From JAKFWF01 sp031367505 (GTDB taxonomy: Bacteria; Pseudomonadota; Alphaproteobacteria; Rhizobiales; Hyphomicrobiaceae), in assembly GCA_031367505.1 (NCBI GenBank), contig JANLPY010000380.1, positions 30,941 through 94,940 of the forward strand: 64,000 nt of DNA. Direction: 5' to 3'. Position 1 is the stretch's first letter; each line of letters opens with the position of its first letter. A model generated the notes under the pieces. That model worked only from the letters and a program-made list of their open reading frames with translations, was not told the DNA's origin and did not search any database. Shown piece after piece: positions 56,801 through 64,000 of this stretch. The position numbers and the translations under genes are program-made.

Positions 56801-58582
56801 CAGCTCGTCGTTGGTCAGGATCGGCTGGCCGACTTCGAGCCGCTTTACCTTGGCTGTACCTTCTAGGTCGAGCAGGTTGGGACGTGGGCCAATGAACGAG
56901 ACGAGGCTCATCACCAGCTCTTCGCGGATACTGTCGATCGGCGGGTTCGTCACCTGCGCGAAGTTCTGCTTGAAATAGGTATGCAGCGGCTTCGACTTGT
57001 TCGACAGCACGGACACCGGCGTGTCGGTACCCATCGAGCCGACGGCTTCCTGACCGGTGGCGGCCATCGGCGCCATCAGGAACTTGAGGCTTTCCTGGGT
57101 GTAGCCAAACGCCTGCTGCAGATCGAGCAGAGCGACGTTCGTCAGACGATTTTTCGGCGTTTCTTTCAGAGGCAAATCGCCGACCTGAATTTGCGTCCGC
57201 TTCAACCACGTCTCGTATGGATTGCGGGCGGCGAGATCTGCCTTCAACTCGTCATCGGATATGATGCGGCCTTGCTCGAGATCGATCAGCAGCATCTTGC
57301 CTGGCTGCAAACGCCACTTCGAGACGATATTGGCTTCGTCGATCGGCAGCACGCCCGACTCCGACGACATGATGACCCGGTCGTCTTTCGTCACGAGATA
57401 GCGGGCCGGCCGAAGTCCGTTGCGGTCGAGCGTCGCGCCGATCTGGCGGCCATCGGTGAATGCCATCGCGGCGGGGCCGTCCCACGGCTCCATTAGGCAG
57501 GCGTGATATTCGTAGAAGGCGCGCCGCTTGGCATCCATCAGCGGATTGCCGGCCCATGCTTCCGGGATCAGCATCATCGCGGCGTGCGCGAGGCTGTATC
57601 CGCCCATCGTCAGAAACTCGAGTGCGTTATCGAAGCACGCGGTGTCGGACTGGCCCTCATACGAGATCGGCCACAGCTTCGAAATGTTCTCGCCAAACAG
57701 CGGGCTCTCGACGCTGTCCTGGCGCGCCGCCATCCAGTTGACGTTGCCACGCAGCGTGTTGATTTCGCCATTGTGTGCGACCATCCGGTAAGGGTGGGCG
57801 AGCTTCCACGATGGGAAGGTATTGGTCGAGAAGCGCTGATGGATCAGCGCCATCGCCGACACCAGCCGCTTGTCCGACAAGTCCTTGTAGTAGGCCTTCA
57901 CCTGATACGACAGGAACATGCCCTTGTAGACCAGCGTGCGGCTCGACAGCGACACAGTATAGAACCCGATGTCGCGGCCCTTGTAGGCAGAGTACAGAAC
58001 ATTCGAGATTACCTTGCGGGTGAGATACAACTGGCGCTCGAACGCGTCCTCGTTGCGGATCGTCTTTGGACGTCCTATGAATACATGCCGATGTACCGGC
58101 TCAGTCGCGCGCACCATGTCCGACAGCGAGGAGTTGTCGACCGGGACATCGCGGTAGCCGAGGAATTCGAGACCTTCTTCGCGCACGATGCGGCGGATCA
58201 CCGTCTCGCAATGTGCCCGCAGCCGCTCGTCTTGCGGCATGAATAGGTGCCCTACGGCATAATGGCCGGGCTCTGGCAGATCAAATCCCAGCTTCTTTTG
58301 CTCGGCCTTGAACAGTTCGTGCGGGATCTGAATCAAGATACCCGCGCCGTCGCCCGCGAGCGGATCGGCACCCACCGCACCGCGATGCTCCAGGTTTTCC
58401 AGGATCGCCAGCGCGTCGGCGACGATCGCGTGGCTGCGGCGTGCCTTGAGATCGGCGATGAAGCCGACGCCGCAGGCATCATGCTCCTGGCGCGGATCGA
58501 ACATGCCGGCCGGTTCATGTCCCTCGTCCGGGTAATGCTCCGGGATAAGGCTGTCGCTTTGTTCGTTGTCGTGGTCGGTCAT
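53804..58582 (-). CDS. gltB: glutamate synthase large subunit
   Basis: 1592 residues, converts 2-oxoglutarate and glutamine to two glutamates. The class II glutaminase domain is marked by HDACGVGFIADLKARRSH with the catalytic Cys after a ~30-residue propeptide. The FMN domain and the 3Fe-4S site CIMMRKCHLNTCPVG are present, followed by the C-terminal beta-helix ending VKAAE. ATG 58582 with GAGG eight bases upstream is preferred over 58600. A 500-base upstream gap contains hairpins. It is the first gene of gltB-GST-gltD. Confidence 0.98.
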   Translation of the reverse strand: MTDHDNEQSDSLIPEHYPDEGHEPAGMFDPRQEHDACGVGFIADLKARRSHAIVADALAILENLEHRGAVGADPLAGDGAGILIQIPHELFKAEQKKLGFDLPEPGHYAVGHLFMPQDERLRAHCETVIRRIVREEGLEFLGYRDVPVDNSSLSDMVRATEPVHRHVFIGRPKTIRNEDAFERQLYLTRKVISNVLYSAYKGRDIGFYTVSLSSRTLVYKGMFLSYQVKAYYKDLSDKRLVSAMALIHQRFSTNTFPSWKLAHPYRMVAHNGEINTLRGNVNWMAARQDSVESPLFGENISKLWPISYEGQSDTACFDNALEFLTMGGYSLAHAAMMLIPEAWAGNPLMDAKRRAFYEYHACLMEPWDGPAAMAFTDGRQIGATLDRNGLRPARYLVTKDDRVIMSSESGVLPIDEANIVSKWRLQPGKMLLIDLEQGRIISDDELKADLAARNPYETWLKRTQIQVGDLPLKETPKNRLTNVALLDLQQAFGYTQESLKFLMAPMAATGQEAVGSMGTDTPVSVLSNKSKPLHTYFKQNFAQVTNPPIDSIREELVMSLVSFIGPRPNLLDLEGTAKVKRLEVGQPILTNDELERIRQIGAVKDNHFTSITIDITYDVDRQAVGMGAALDVVCAEAEEAVRSGDYNIVILSDRNVGPDRVAIPSLLATSAVHHHLIRQGLRTSVGLVVETGEAHEVHQFATLAGYGAEAINPYLAFDSLDALLPELGEKLTHKEAVKRYIKAVDKGLLKIMAKMGISTYQSYCGAQIFDAIGLKTSFVRKYFTGTHTQVEGIGLRQIARETVERHRQAFGNVPVLEDALDVGGDYAYRIRGEAHMWRPTVVADLQHAVRGASVEDTKAGKVPQKFRDYSKQINEQNEQLMTLRGLFRIKAADELRRAAVPLDQVEPATEIVKRFSTGAMSYGSISREAHTTLAIAMNRIGGKSNTGEGGEEADRYVPLPNGDNMRSAIKQVASGRFGVTTEYLMNSDVMQIKMAQGAKPGEGGQLPGHKVDAIIAKVRHSTPGVGLISPPPHHDIYSIEDLAQLIFDLKNVNPAADVSVKLVSEVGVGTVAAGVAKARADHVTIAGFEGGTGASPLTSIKHAGSPWEIGLAETHQTLVGNRLRGRIAVQVDGGVRTGRDVVIGAMLGADEFGFATAPLIAAGCIMMRKCHLNTCPVGVATQDPVLRAKFKGKPEHVINFFFFIAEEVREIMASLGFTKFEQLVGQSQILDKDEAIRHWKARGLDFSRLFHKPEVPKGVAIRHVERQNHGLEKVLDNQLLAAAKPVLDGKKKTVEKIFPITNRDRATGAMLSGALAKKYGHAGLPDDSIVMTFNGIAGQSFGAWGTKGITLDLIGEGNDYVAKGLSGAKIIVRPNPKSGIKPEESIIVGNTVLYGAISGECYFRGVAGERFAVRNSGAVAVVEGTGDHGCEYMTGGVVVVLGQTGRNFAAGMSGGIAYVLDEKGDFEQRCNMAMVDLAPVTDEETSATARLGGKGNLDSHGLVDILSNMDTNDVARLRELIERHARYTNSAKAHAILADWTGWLPKFRKVMPVEYANALKTMGAAQAADTTGFNVLEIGMAAKAGTKVKAAE

Positions 58583-59034
58583 GGTCGGGCCTCGTGGCAA
58601 GAACTGCCGGATCTAATGAACTGCTTATCGGGTGGCGTCGCGGATGTGGAGGGCCCAAATGCCGTCATCACACATCGGTCGTGAGGTTTCGAAGCGGGCG
58701 GGAGCAGGAGAGGTGCGCAATCAGGCACCGATCAGCCGCGCTTCGTGTCCGTTTTTCGAGTCTTTCGGGCGGTCGAGGTGAAATTGGCTAACGCAGGCGG
58801 GTTCAAACGAGCGACGCCGGGGGCCGAAAGCCCCGTCACTGCCGGCAATGTTTGCCGATACGTCGTCACACCGCACCCCAATCGACCGCGTCTAGGATCG
58901 CCGGCCTAATGCCGCGACCCGGAATTAGGTCAGCACCGCTGTCCTTAATCACAGAAAAAACATACTTTGCGGCCGCGCACAAGCCCGAAATTTAGACAGC
59001 TTGGCACGCAATTTTATTACGCGCGCTGAATACG
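58583..59034. other. gltB upstream gap with two hairpins, no gene seen
   Basis: This ~450-base stretch holds no convincing gene on either strand. At 58820-58834 GGGGC pairs with GCCCC around CGAAA. At 58843-58857 CGGCAA pairs with TTGCCG around TGT. Both lie ~230-280 bases upstream of gltB and could be regulatory, but no known motif is recognised. Confidence 0.4.
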
Positions 59035-59069
59035 AAAAAAGAGGCACCCGATTAATTCGGATGCCCCTC
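59035..59069 (-). terminator. rho-independent terminator of hsp20
   Basis: On the minus strand, GAGGGGCATCCGA pairs with TCGGGTGCCTC (one small bulge and one mismatch) around ATTAA, and a run of six T follows. It lies ~35 bases past the hsp20 stop at 59105. Confidence 0.85.
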
Positions 59070-59104
59070 GTGGATCGGCCTAAAGCCCAGAAGCTCAGTC
59101 GAGA

Positions 59105-59563
59105 TTATGCGTGTGTCTCGATCTGCTGCGTCGCCTGCGCGTTACGGATCGCGATGGCACGCGGCTTCATGCGCTCCGGCAGGTTGCGCACGAGATCGAT
59201 GTGCAGCAATCCGTCTTTGAGTTCGGCGCCTTTCACTTCGACATAATCGGCGAGCTGGAACCGTCGCTCGAAAGAGCGCTGGGCAATGCCACGGTGCAGG
59301 AACTCGGTCGCTTGTTCAGCTTCCGGAGTTTTCTCGCCTTTCACCGAAAGTGCGGTTTCTTTGACGTCGATTTTAATGTCGGCATCGGTAAAGCCCGCAA
59401 CCGCCATTGTGATCCGGTACTCGTTATCGGCGAGCCGTTGGATGTTGTAGGGCGGGTAACCATTGGCCTCTCCGTCAAGCCCTGAGGCTCCGTCGAGCAG
59501 GTTTACCAAGCGGTCGAAGCCGATCGTTGAACGATAAAGCGGGGCAAAATCTAGGTGTCGCAT
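59105..59563 (-). CDS. small heat-shock protein Hsp20
   Basis: 152 residues, ATP-independent holdase. MRHLDFAPLYRSTIGFDRL is the class A start common in alphaproteobacterial IbpA/HspA-type proteins; YPPYNIQRL begins the alpha-crystallin domain, with ERRFQLADYVEVKGAELKDGLL the conserved second half. AGGAGG seven bases before ATG 59563 fixes the start. An RpoH promoter and a ROSE-like RNA thermometer precede it and a terminator follows. Confidence 0.95.
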   Translation of the reverse strand: MRHLDFAPLYRSTIGFDRLVNLLDGASGLDGEANGYPPYNIQRLADNEYRITMAVAGFTDADIKIDVKETALSVKGEKTPEAEQATEFLHRGIAQRSFERRFQLADYVEVKGAELKDGLLHIDLVRNLPERMKPRAIAIRNAQATQQIETHA

Positions 59564-59655
59564 CACAAGTCCTCCTGAGGAAGCAACTGGTGGAATGCCT
59601 CGCCCGAATGGGCCAAGGCGGCTAACGTCGACACCCTCATCAAGAGGCGCGCCGA
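59564..59655 (-). promoter_or_regulatory. ROSE-like RNA thermometer in the hsp20 leader
   Basis: The ~92-base leader can fold into several hairpins, including one at 59597-59619 (GCCU and AGGC, with GCCC and GGGC around AUUC). The last hairpin masks the ribosome site: UUGCUUCC at 59579-59586 pairs with GGAGG of AGGAGG (59571-59576) around UCA. The U(U/C)GCU box opposite the Shine-Dalgarno sequence is the ROSE hallmark of rhizobial heat-shock genes; melting at high temperature would free translation. Confidence 0.7.
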
Positions 59656-59661
59656 CTGGTA

Positions 59662-59692
59662 CAAAGATAGGTGCCGCGATCGGTGTTTCAAG
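59662..59692 (-). promoter_or_regulatory. RpoH (sigma-32) promoter of hsp20
   Basis: On the minus strand CTTG, then 17 bases, then CCTATCTTTG, which fits the alphaproteobacterial RpoH pattern CTTG-N17-CYTATNTNNG exactly. Transcription would begin near 59655, ~92 bases before the hsp20 ATG. Confidence 0.75.
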
Positions 59693-59820
59693 GGGCGAGC
59701 TTGAGTTCCGCGCTCTGAGCGTTCTATCCGCTTCAAAGTGCGAACGGTTCGTCCCGAACGTCCACCACATCGGCCTAAATTCCTGCTGTCCTGAATAATC
59801 CTTCATGCTACGTTCATGTG

Positions 59821-59865
59821 AGGGGCTTGATTGTGCCCCTGTTGGGCCGCGCTTTTTTACGGCCC
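59821..59865 (+). promoter_or_regulatory. two hairpins before the repeat-rich secreted protein gene
   Basis: AGGGGC pairs with GCCCCT at 59821-59840, and GGGCCG pairs with CGGCCC at 59844-59865 with a T-rich loop. They lie ~60-100 bases upstream of the next ATG and may shape its leader RNA. Confidence 0.4.
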
Positions 59866-59923
59866 GCAAAGAACTTCTATGCGGGGAGGCGTCCCCTCTA
59901 TCGGCTCTTCGGAGACGTGAACA

Positions 59924-60553
59924 ATGTTGAAAAATGCAAAACGGGCGGCGTCGGTTGGTCTTCTCGGCCTCGCCACATTAATGCCGGCAGCGGTACCGGT
60001 CAGTGCCGCCGACATCTACGATCAATATGCCCCACGCACGTCGTCGCCATACGACGATCCGCGCTATGGCGATATCTATCAGCATCCAGCCCCACCGCAG
60101 CCTCGCTACGTTGAGCCGCGGCTGGCTGAGCCACGCTATGTCGAGCCACGTTACGTCGAGCCGCGCGTGGCCGAACCCTTATACGTCGAACCGCCCCGTT
60201 ACGCTGAGCCGCGTTACGAGGCACCGCGCAGGTACTACGATGAAGCGCCGGCAGTGCCGCACAATCGCTATGGCTACCTTGAGCCAATGAACCCGCGTAG
60301 TGATTATCGCGGTGGCCCAACTTGCATTCCACGCGGCGAAATTCGCCGTGCTTTGATCAACGAGGGTTGGACAGACTTTCGCGATTTGGAGCTTCGTGGT
60401 GAAGTTGCCAAGATCCAAGCACGACGTCCCAATGGCCAACTGTATGCTCTGAAGGTCGATCGCTGCTCCGGCGAGATTGTGCACTCCCGTCCGTTGCACG
60501 ACGGTGGGGTGCCTTATGCCTATCGTGATCGGTATAGCGGAAACTCTTATTGA
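59924..60553 (+). CDS. secreted repeat-rich protein of unknown function with PepSY-like C-terminus
   Basis: 209 residues. A signal peptide (~1-28) ends at VSAA. Residues ~50-110 are low-complexity, built from degenerate copies of PRYVEPR/PRLAEPR (Pro, Arg, Tyr, Glu, Val), probably disordered. Residues ~130-195 (CIPRGEIRRALINEGWTDF, AKIQARRPNGQLYALKVDRC) resemble a small PepSY-like domain with two cysteines. Start ATG 59924. It is likely periplasmic or surface associated; no function is assigned. Confidence 0.75.
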   Translation: MLKNAKRAASVGLLGLATLMPAAVPVSAADIYDQYAPRTSSPYDDPRYGDIYQHPAPPQPRYVEPRLAEPRYVEPRYVEPRVAEPLYVEPPRYAEPRYEAPRRYYDEAPAVPHNRYGYLEPMNPRSDYRGGPTCIPRGEIRRALINEGWTDFRDLELRGEVAKIQARRPNGQLYALKVDRCSGEIVHSRPLHDGGVPYAYRDRYSGNSY

Positions 60554-60631
60554 AACGTGCGTCGTGATGCCTGTTGGAATCGGGTGCCGGCTGCTATAGC
60601 CGATCACTCCGGTTCCACAGGATCACTTTCA

Positions 60632-61603
60632 ATGCAGCAATCAGCCGAGCTCGTTTCGCTGGCGCGCAATCCAGTGCCGAGTGGCGCTGTTACAGGCTTT
60701 TTCGCAGGCTACGATGGCGCGGCCATGCGGTACGCGCGTTGGGAGCCGACCCGCGCGCCGCATCGTGGCACTGTATGCTGCTTCACCGGCAGAAGCGAAT
60801 ACATCGAGCGCTATTTCGAGACGATCGCTGATTTGCGCCGCCGCGGATTTACCGTCGCCGTCATGGATTGGCGCGGCCAGGGTGGATCCCATCGAGCGCT
60901 GTCCAATCCGCGCAAAGGTCACATCCGAAACTACGACGAGTACGATCGCGATCTAGCTTGCTTTATGGACCAGGTCGTCCTGCCGCATTGTCCCGCCCCC
61001 TATGTCGCATTGGGCCACTCGATGGGCGGTCACATATTGCTGCGGGAGGCGGCGTACCCCGACTCGCCATTCGAGCGCATTGTCGTTACCGCGCCGATGC
61101 TGGAATTCCACCCGTTGCGTGTCGGCGCCCCGGATTGGGTCGCACGAGGCTATGCGACCGTCGCGACTTTGCTGGGATTCGGTTCGTCCTACGTTCGGGG
61201 TGGCGGTGACGATTTTCAGGAAGGTGTAGTGTTCGAGGGCAACGCGCTGACATCGGACAGGGAACGCTTCGAACGCAGCCTGGCGTTGGCTAAAGCGGCG
61301 CCCAATCTGACGATTGGTTCTGCAACAATCAGTTGGCTGCATGCTTCCTACAAATCCATGGCGATGCTGAACGACCCGAGCTATCCAGCTCGAGCCAAGG
61401 TGCCGATTCTTCTGTTCAGCGCCGGCGCCGATACCATCGTTTTGCCCCGCGCCAACGAGGATTTTGCTGCTCGATTGAAAGTCGGACAGGGCGTAGTGCT
61501 GGCAACATCAAAGCATGAGATCCTTCAGGAAAACGATGAAATCCGCGCCCATTTCTGGGCCGCATTCGATGCCTACCTTGGCATCGAGGCGCGAGCCGCT
61601 TAG
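60632..61603 (+). CDS. alpha/beta hydrolase, lysophospholipase/monoacylglycerol lipase-like
   Basis: 323 residues. The oxyanion segment MDWRGQGGSHRAL and nucleophile elbow GHSMGGHILL match serine lipases of the PldB/monoacylglycerol lipase group; the catalytic Asp is probably in SAGADTIVLPR and the His in SKHEILQEN. No signal peptide, so cytosolic. It follows the secreted protein gene by ~80 bases in the same direction. Confidence 0.88.
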   Translation: MQQSAELVSLARNPVPSGAVTGFFAGYDGAAMRYARWEPTRAPHRGTVCCFTGRSEYIERYFETIADLRRRGFTVAVMDWRGQGGSHRALSNPRKGHIRNYDEYDRDLACFMDQVVLPHCPAPYVALGHSMGGHILLREAAYPDSPFERIVVTAPMLEFHPLRVGAPDWVARGYATVATLLGFGSSYVRGGGDDFQEGVVFEGNALTSDRERFERSLALAKAAPNLTIGSATISWLHASYKSMAMLNDPSYPARAKVPILLFSAGADTIVLPRANEDFAARLKVGQGVVLATSKHEILQENDEIRAHFWAAFDAYLGIEARAA

Positions 61604-61658
61604 GATTGTGTTAGTTCGTGTTGCCGGAACTATTGAATAATTTGGGTAATAGCCGCAT

Positions 61659-62036
61659 ATGAAACGCATGCAGCGGCCTTTTTTACATCCAGCATTGGGC
61701 GACGTGACGCTCGAAAGCGTGCTTTATGCGCTGGCGGACCCGGTACGGCTCGCCATTGTCTGCAAGTTGACGTCGGGTAATTGCCCGATGAATTGCACAT
61801 CGGCTGCACCCGACAACTTGCCGAAATCCACGCAGTCGCATCATTATCAAGTGTTGCGGGAGGCGGGACTGATCCGTTCTGAACGTCGCGGCACAGAAGT
61901 CGTGAATACATTGCGGTGCACGGAGCTCAACGCGAAATTTCCCGGGGTGATTCCAGCGATCCTGACTGCGGCCAGCATCGCGCATTCAGGTTCTAACGGC
62001 GGCGGCGTGTCCCGTTCGGATGAAGTATCGGCTTAA
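61659..62036 (+). CDS. ArsR-type helix-turn-helix transcriptional regulator
   Basis: 125 residues. The winged-helix region is LADPVRLAIVCKLTSGNCPM, then KSTQSHHYQVLREAGLIRSERRGTEVVNTL. The cysteines at NCPMNC could sense metal but do not match the classic CxC of ArsR closely. Two start ATGs are possible (61659 and 61668). It lies between the hydrolase and tRNA-Arg. Confidence 0.82.
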   Translation: MKRMQRPFLHPALGDVTLESVLYALADPVRLAIVCKLTSGNCPMNCTSAAPDNLPKSTQSHHYQVLREAGLIRSERRGTEVVNTLRCTELNAKFPGVIPAILTAASIAHSGSNGGGVSRSDEVSA

Positions 62037-62124
62037 CCGCCCGAAGCGTGCAATGTCTTGTCGCTTGCGCTGTAAGACAACCATTGCCCTGCGGCGCGCG
62101 AACCATTACACCTCTGTTCGAGCA

Positions 62125-62201
62125 GCACCCGTAGCTCAGCTGGATAGAGCGTTGCCCTCCGAAGGCAAAGGTCACAGGTTCGACTCCTGTCGGGTGCGCC
62201 A
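62125..62201 (+). tRNA. tRNA-Arg (anticodon CCG)
   Basis: 77 bases including an encoded CCA. The acceptor GCACCCG pairs with CGGGTGC, the anticodon stem TTGCC pairs with GGCAA around CTCCGAA (anticodon CCG, reads CGG), and the T arm is normal (CAGG with TTCGACT and CCTG). The recombinase gene on the other strand ends inside its 3' part (62172 onward). Confidence 0.97.
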
Positions 62202-63839
62202 CTTCGGAACAAATGTGCGAACACCTGGACCCGAAGCGGCGCCAGACATAACGCACTGTTCCAGAACATCTTTTCGACCAAACATGCGGATTGCGCCCTC
62301 ATCCACTTCAATGCGGTCGATCAGTGACGACAACCACGCCTTGCGCGCCGGTGTTTCACCTTCCTGGATGCGCTGCCGCATCAGGTCACCGAACCGGTTG
62401 ACGGCATCCTCGGTCACTTCGGATTTGGCCTTCACGTTGCCCTTGGCGCGGGCGAGAGCTTCCCGTGACCGGTCACGGTCGGACTTCAACGCCGTGATCC
62501 GATCCTTGAGCAGGTCATCCATCTCGGCGACGCCGTCCTCGATGAGTTTGTAGAGCCGTTTGAGTTTGTCTTCGGCGCATGTTGCCTCGCGTTCGAGGGC
62601 TGCCAAGCGGGCGTCGACCGAAGCAGCACGTTCCGCCCGACGGCTGGCTAGTGTCGATAGCAACTCCCAAAGCCGGCCGCCCGCCAGCAATTTGTCCATC
62701 AGATGCTTGGTCACGAGATGGTCGAGCCGATCCATCTGCACGGTGCGGCCAGGGCACGCCTTCTTGCCCTTCCGCGCGCATGTGGAGCAGCCGTAGTAGC
62801 GATGCACCTTTCCAGACTTTGACGTCCCCGTGCGCAATGTCATTGCGCCATTGCACAGGCTGCAAAACGCAAGTCCCGTCAGCAAGGTAGGTCCGGTCAC
62901 CGAACGCGGTGCAGCGATGCGTGGATTGCGTGCCTTCAATAACGCCTGGACGTTGGCGAAATGCTCCGGTGCGATGATCGCCGGCGCATCGGAAAAGATT
63001 TGCTCGGCATCCGCCTTGCGTCGACGTGTCCGACTGTCGACGTGATTGAAGCGCCAGCGGCCACCATATACGGGATTGGTCAACAACTGATGCAAGGTGC
63101 CGATGCTCCACATCCCGCCCTGGCGTGTCCGGTAACCCTGTCCGTTGAGCCAGTTCGCGATGGACTTCACGCCCATCGGTGCCAAGCCTTCGTGGCCACC
63201 AACCAGCAGCCTGAAAATGAACTGCACTTGCTCGGCCTCGACTGGATCAATCTCTAGTCGCTTCTTGATCTTAGTGCCACGACGCTCGACTTCGACAGTG
63301 CGATAGCCGAACGGCGGCTTAGATCCATTCCAGAACCCCTGTCGGGCGTTCTCCTTCATGGAGCGCAGGACGTGCTTCGCGTTTTCTTTCGATTGATATT
63401 CGTCGAACAGCGAGATCACCTGCCGCATCATTACTTGCGCAGGATCGTCGCCCAACTCTTGGGTCATCGATACGAGTTTCACGCCGTGCTTGGCAAGCTT
63501 GCGGACATAGAACTCGAGACCGAAGGCATCGCGGAAAAACCGTGAGTAGGAATGCACGATGATGACGTCGAACGCGCCCTCGCCGTCGCACGCCCGTTCG
63601 ATCATGCGTTGGAATTCTGGTCGCTTGTCATCGGTCGCGGACGCGCCGGGCTCGACGTATTCCGCTGCCAGTGTCCAGCCGCGTGCGGACACCCAGTTAG
63701 CGGTCTGCGCCCGTTGATCGGGGATCGACAGGTCGTGTTCAGCCTGTCGTCCCGTCGACACACGCAGATAGAGTGCGGCGCGCAGCCCAGGCGCAACGTC
63801 GTCGGCATTCAAGTTCGAACGAGGCGTCTGCGCATGCAT
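62172..63839 (-). CDS. large serine recombinase/integrase
   Basis: 555 residues. The resolvase-type catalytic domain has ALYLRVSTGRQ with the nucleophile Ser (~28), VIIVHSYSRFFRDAFG, and SLFDEYQSKENAKH. The recombinase domain has PPFGYRTVEV and LLTNPVYGG. The zinc ribbon is FCSLCNGAM with GCSTCARKGKKACPG, followed by a long coiled coil (~400-500). The last ten codons (WRTRQESNL and TGA) are read from the tRNA-Arg 3' end in reverse, which suggests that the attachment site lies at the gene's 3' end. It is likely the integrase of the element that continues past 64000. Confidence 0.93.
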   Translation of the reverse strand: MHAQTPRSNLNADDVAPGLRAALYLRVSTGRQAEHDLSIPDQRAQTANWVSARGWTLAAEYVEPGASATDDKRPEFQRMIERACDGEGAFDVIIVHSYSRFFRDAFGLEFYVRKLAKHGVKLVSMTQELGDDPAQVMMRQVISLFDEYQSKENAKHVLRSMKENARQGFWNGSKPPFGYRTVEVERRGTKIKKRLEIDPVEAEQVQFIFRLLVGGHEGLAPMGVKSIANWLNGQGYRTRQGGMWSIGTLHQLLTNPVYGGRWRFNHVDSRTRRRKADAEQIFSDAPAIIAPEHFANVQALLKARNPRIAAPRSVTGPTLLTGLAFCSLCNGAMTLRTGTSKSGKVHRYYGCSTCARKGKKACPGRTVQMDRLDHLVTKHLMDKLLAGGRLWELLSTLASRRAERAASVDARLAALEREATCAEDKLKRLYKLIEDGVAEMDDLLKDRITALKSDRDRSREALARAKGNVKAKSEVTEDAVNRFGDLMRQRIQEGETPARKAWLSSLIDRIEVDEGAIRMFGRKDVLEQCVMSGAASGPGVRTFVPKWRTRQESNL

Positions 63840-63843
63840 GGCA

Positions 63844-64000
63844 TCATCCTACTTCTCGTCGGATTTCGGCAAGTCGGTTATTGCTAACTCCTGATTTAGC
63901 TTTGGCCTTGAGCGCGCGCTCCCGCAGTCTCCTCCTCCCTCCTTCGGCTTCCCCCTTTTTCCCGCGTTTCCCCATTTCCAGCAGCGGTGACGATCCGGCA
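63844..64000 (-). CDS. C-terminal end of a small basic protein before the recombinase (partial)
   Basis: A minus-strand frame is open from the window edge to a TGA at 63844-63846, four bases before the recombinase ATG. Visible residues include an internal Met (MGKRGKKGEAEGGRRRLRER), and the end is highly basic (Lys/Arg/Glu). Tight spacing suggests an operon with the recombinase. Family not recognised; it could also be a chance open frame. Confidence 0.35.
   Translation of the reverse strand, partial: AGSSPLLEMGKRGKKGEAEGGRRRLRERALKAKAKSGVSNNRLAEIRREVG

Larger units (their letters stand above)
62172..64000. mobile_element. left end of an element integrated at tRNA-Arg (partial)
   Basis: Serine recombinase and a small basic frame lie next to the tRNA-Arg 3' end with the recombinase facing the tRNA. 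This is how integrated elements sit at an attachment site. The right end and the second attachment copy are beyond the window, so length and cargo are unknown. Confidence 0.55.

Noticed and set aside
61659..62036. Arsenic operon regulator linked to the arsenosugar-type glycosyltransferases
   Set aside because: It is 20 kb away, its cysteines do not match the classic ArsR site, and no ars genes are adjacent.

Overview
The window is chromosomal DNA of an alphaproteobacterium, most likely a member of the Hyphomicrobiales (Rhizobiales). Evidence: a membrane-anchored cytochrome c gene divergent from kdsB-pheA, a complete str-S10-spc-alpha ribosomal run ending rpsK-rpoA-rplQ without rpsD, a short-type adenylate kinase, an alphaproteobacterial RpoH promoter before hsp20, and liv-type transporters. 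Species cannot be named from this sequence alone.

Layout. 1-5.3 kb: truncated cytochrome c, kdsB, pheA, a short-chain dehydrogenase, a self-inhibited Fic protein and nudC. 5.3-10.4 kb: a branched-chain amino acid/amide ABC transporter on the minus strand (binding protein, LivH, and a LivM-LivG-LivF triple fusion). Its binding-protein gene carries an in-frame TAA, and the gap before livH holds nested palindromes. 10.5-11.5 kb: a 3-hydroxyacyl-CoA dehydrogenase. 11.5-31.4 kb: str, S10, spc and alpha operons (29 ribosomal or translation genes, secY, adk, rpoA), with a 4 x 60 bp tandem repeat between rpoA and rplQ and a terminator after rplQ. 31.5-46.3 kb: mixed metabolic genes, among them a variant ureohydrolase, a DegP-like protease, a DUF938 methyltransferase, a hydroxyacid dehydrogenase, a CaiB-type CoA transferase, two arsenosugar-type glycosyltransferases, a Tat-exported metallo-hydrolase, a radical SAM protein, rnhB, an amidase, a second SDR and ribF. 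46.3-49.8 kb: rfbCBDA for dTDP-rhamnose. 50-51.7 kb: an iron alcohol dehydrogenase interrupted by TAG, and a ParE/RelE-type toxin-antitoxin pair. 51.7-58.6 kb: glutamate synthase gltB and gltD with a glutathione S-transferase gene between them. 59-62 kb: hsp20 with an RpoH promoter and a ROSE-like RNA thermometer, a repeat-rich secreted protein, an alpha/beta hydrolase and an ArsR-type regulator. 62.1-64 kb: tRNA-Arg(CCG) and the left end of an integrated element whose large serine recombinase gene ends inside the tRNA gene.

The core is house-keeping: translation, protein export, nitrogen assimilation and cell-envelope sugars (KDO from kdsB, rhamnose from rfb). The most unusual features are the tandem repeat in the alpha operon, the palindrome cluster in the transporter operon, the LivMGF fusion, two isolated in-frame stops in otherwise intact genes, the GST between gltB and gltD, and the serine-recombinase element at tRNA-Arg. 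I see no clearly new multi-gene defence or biosynthetic system. The element beginning at 62.2 kb continues past the window and could carry one.
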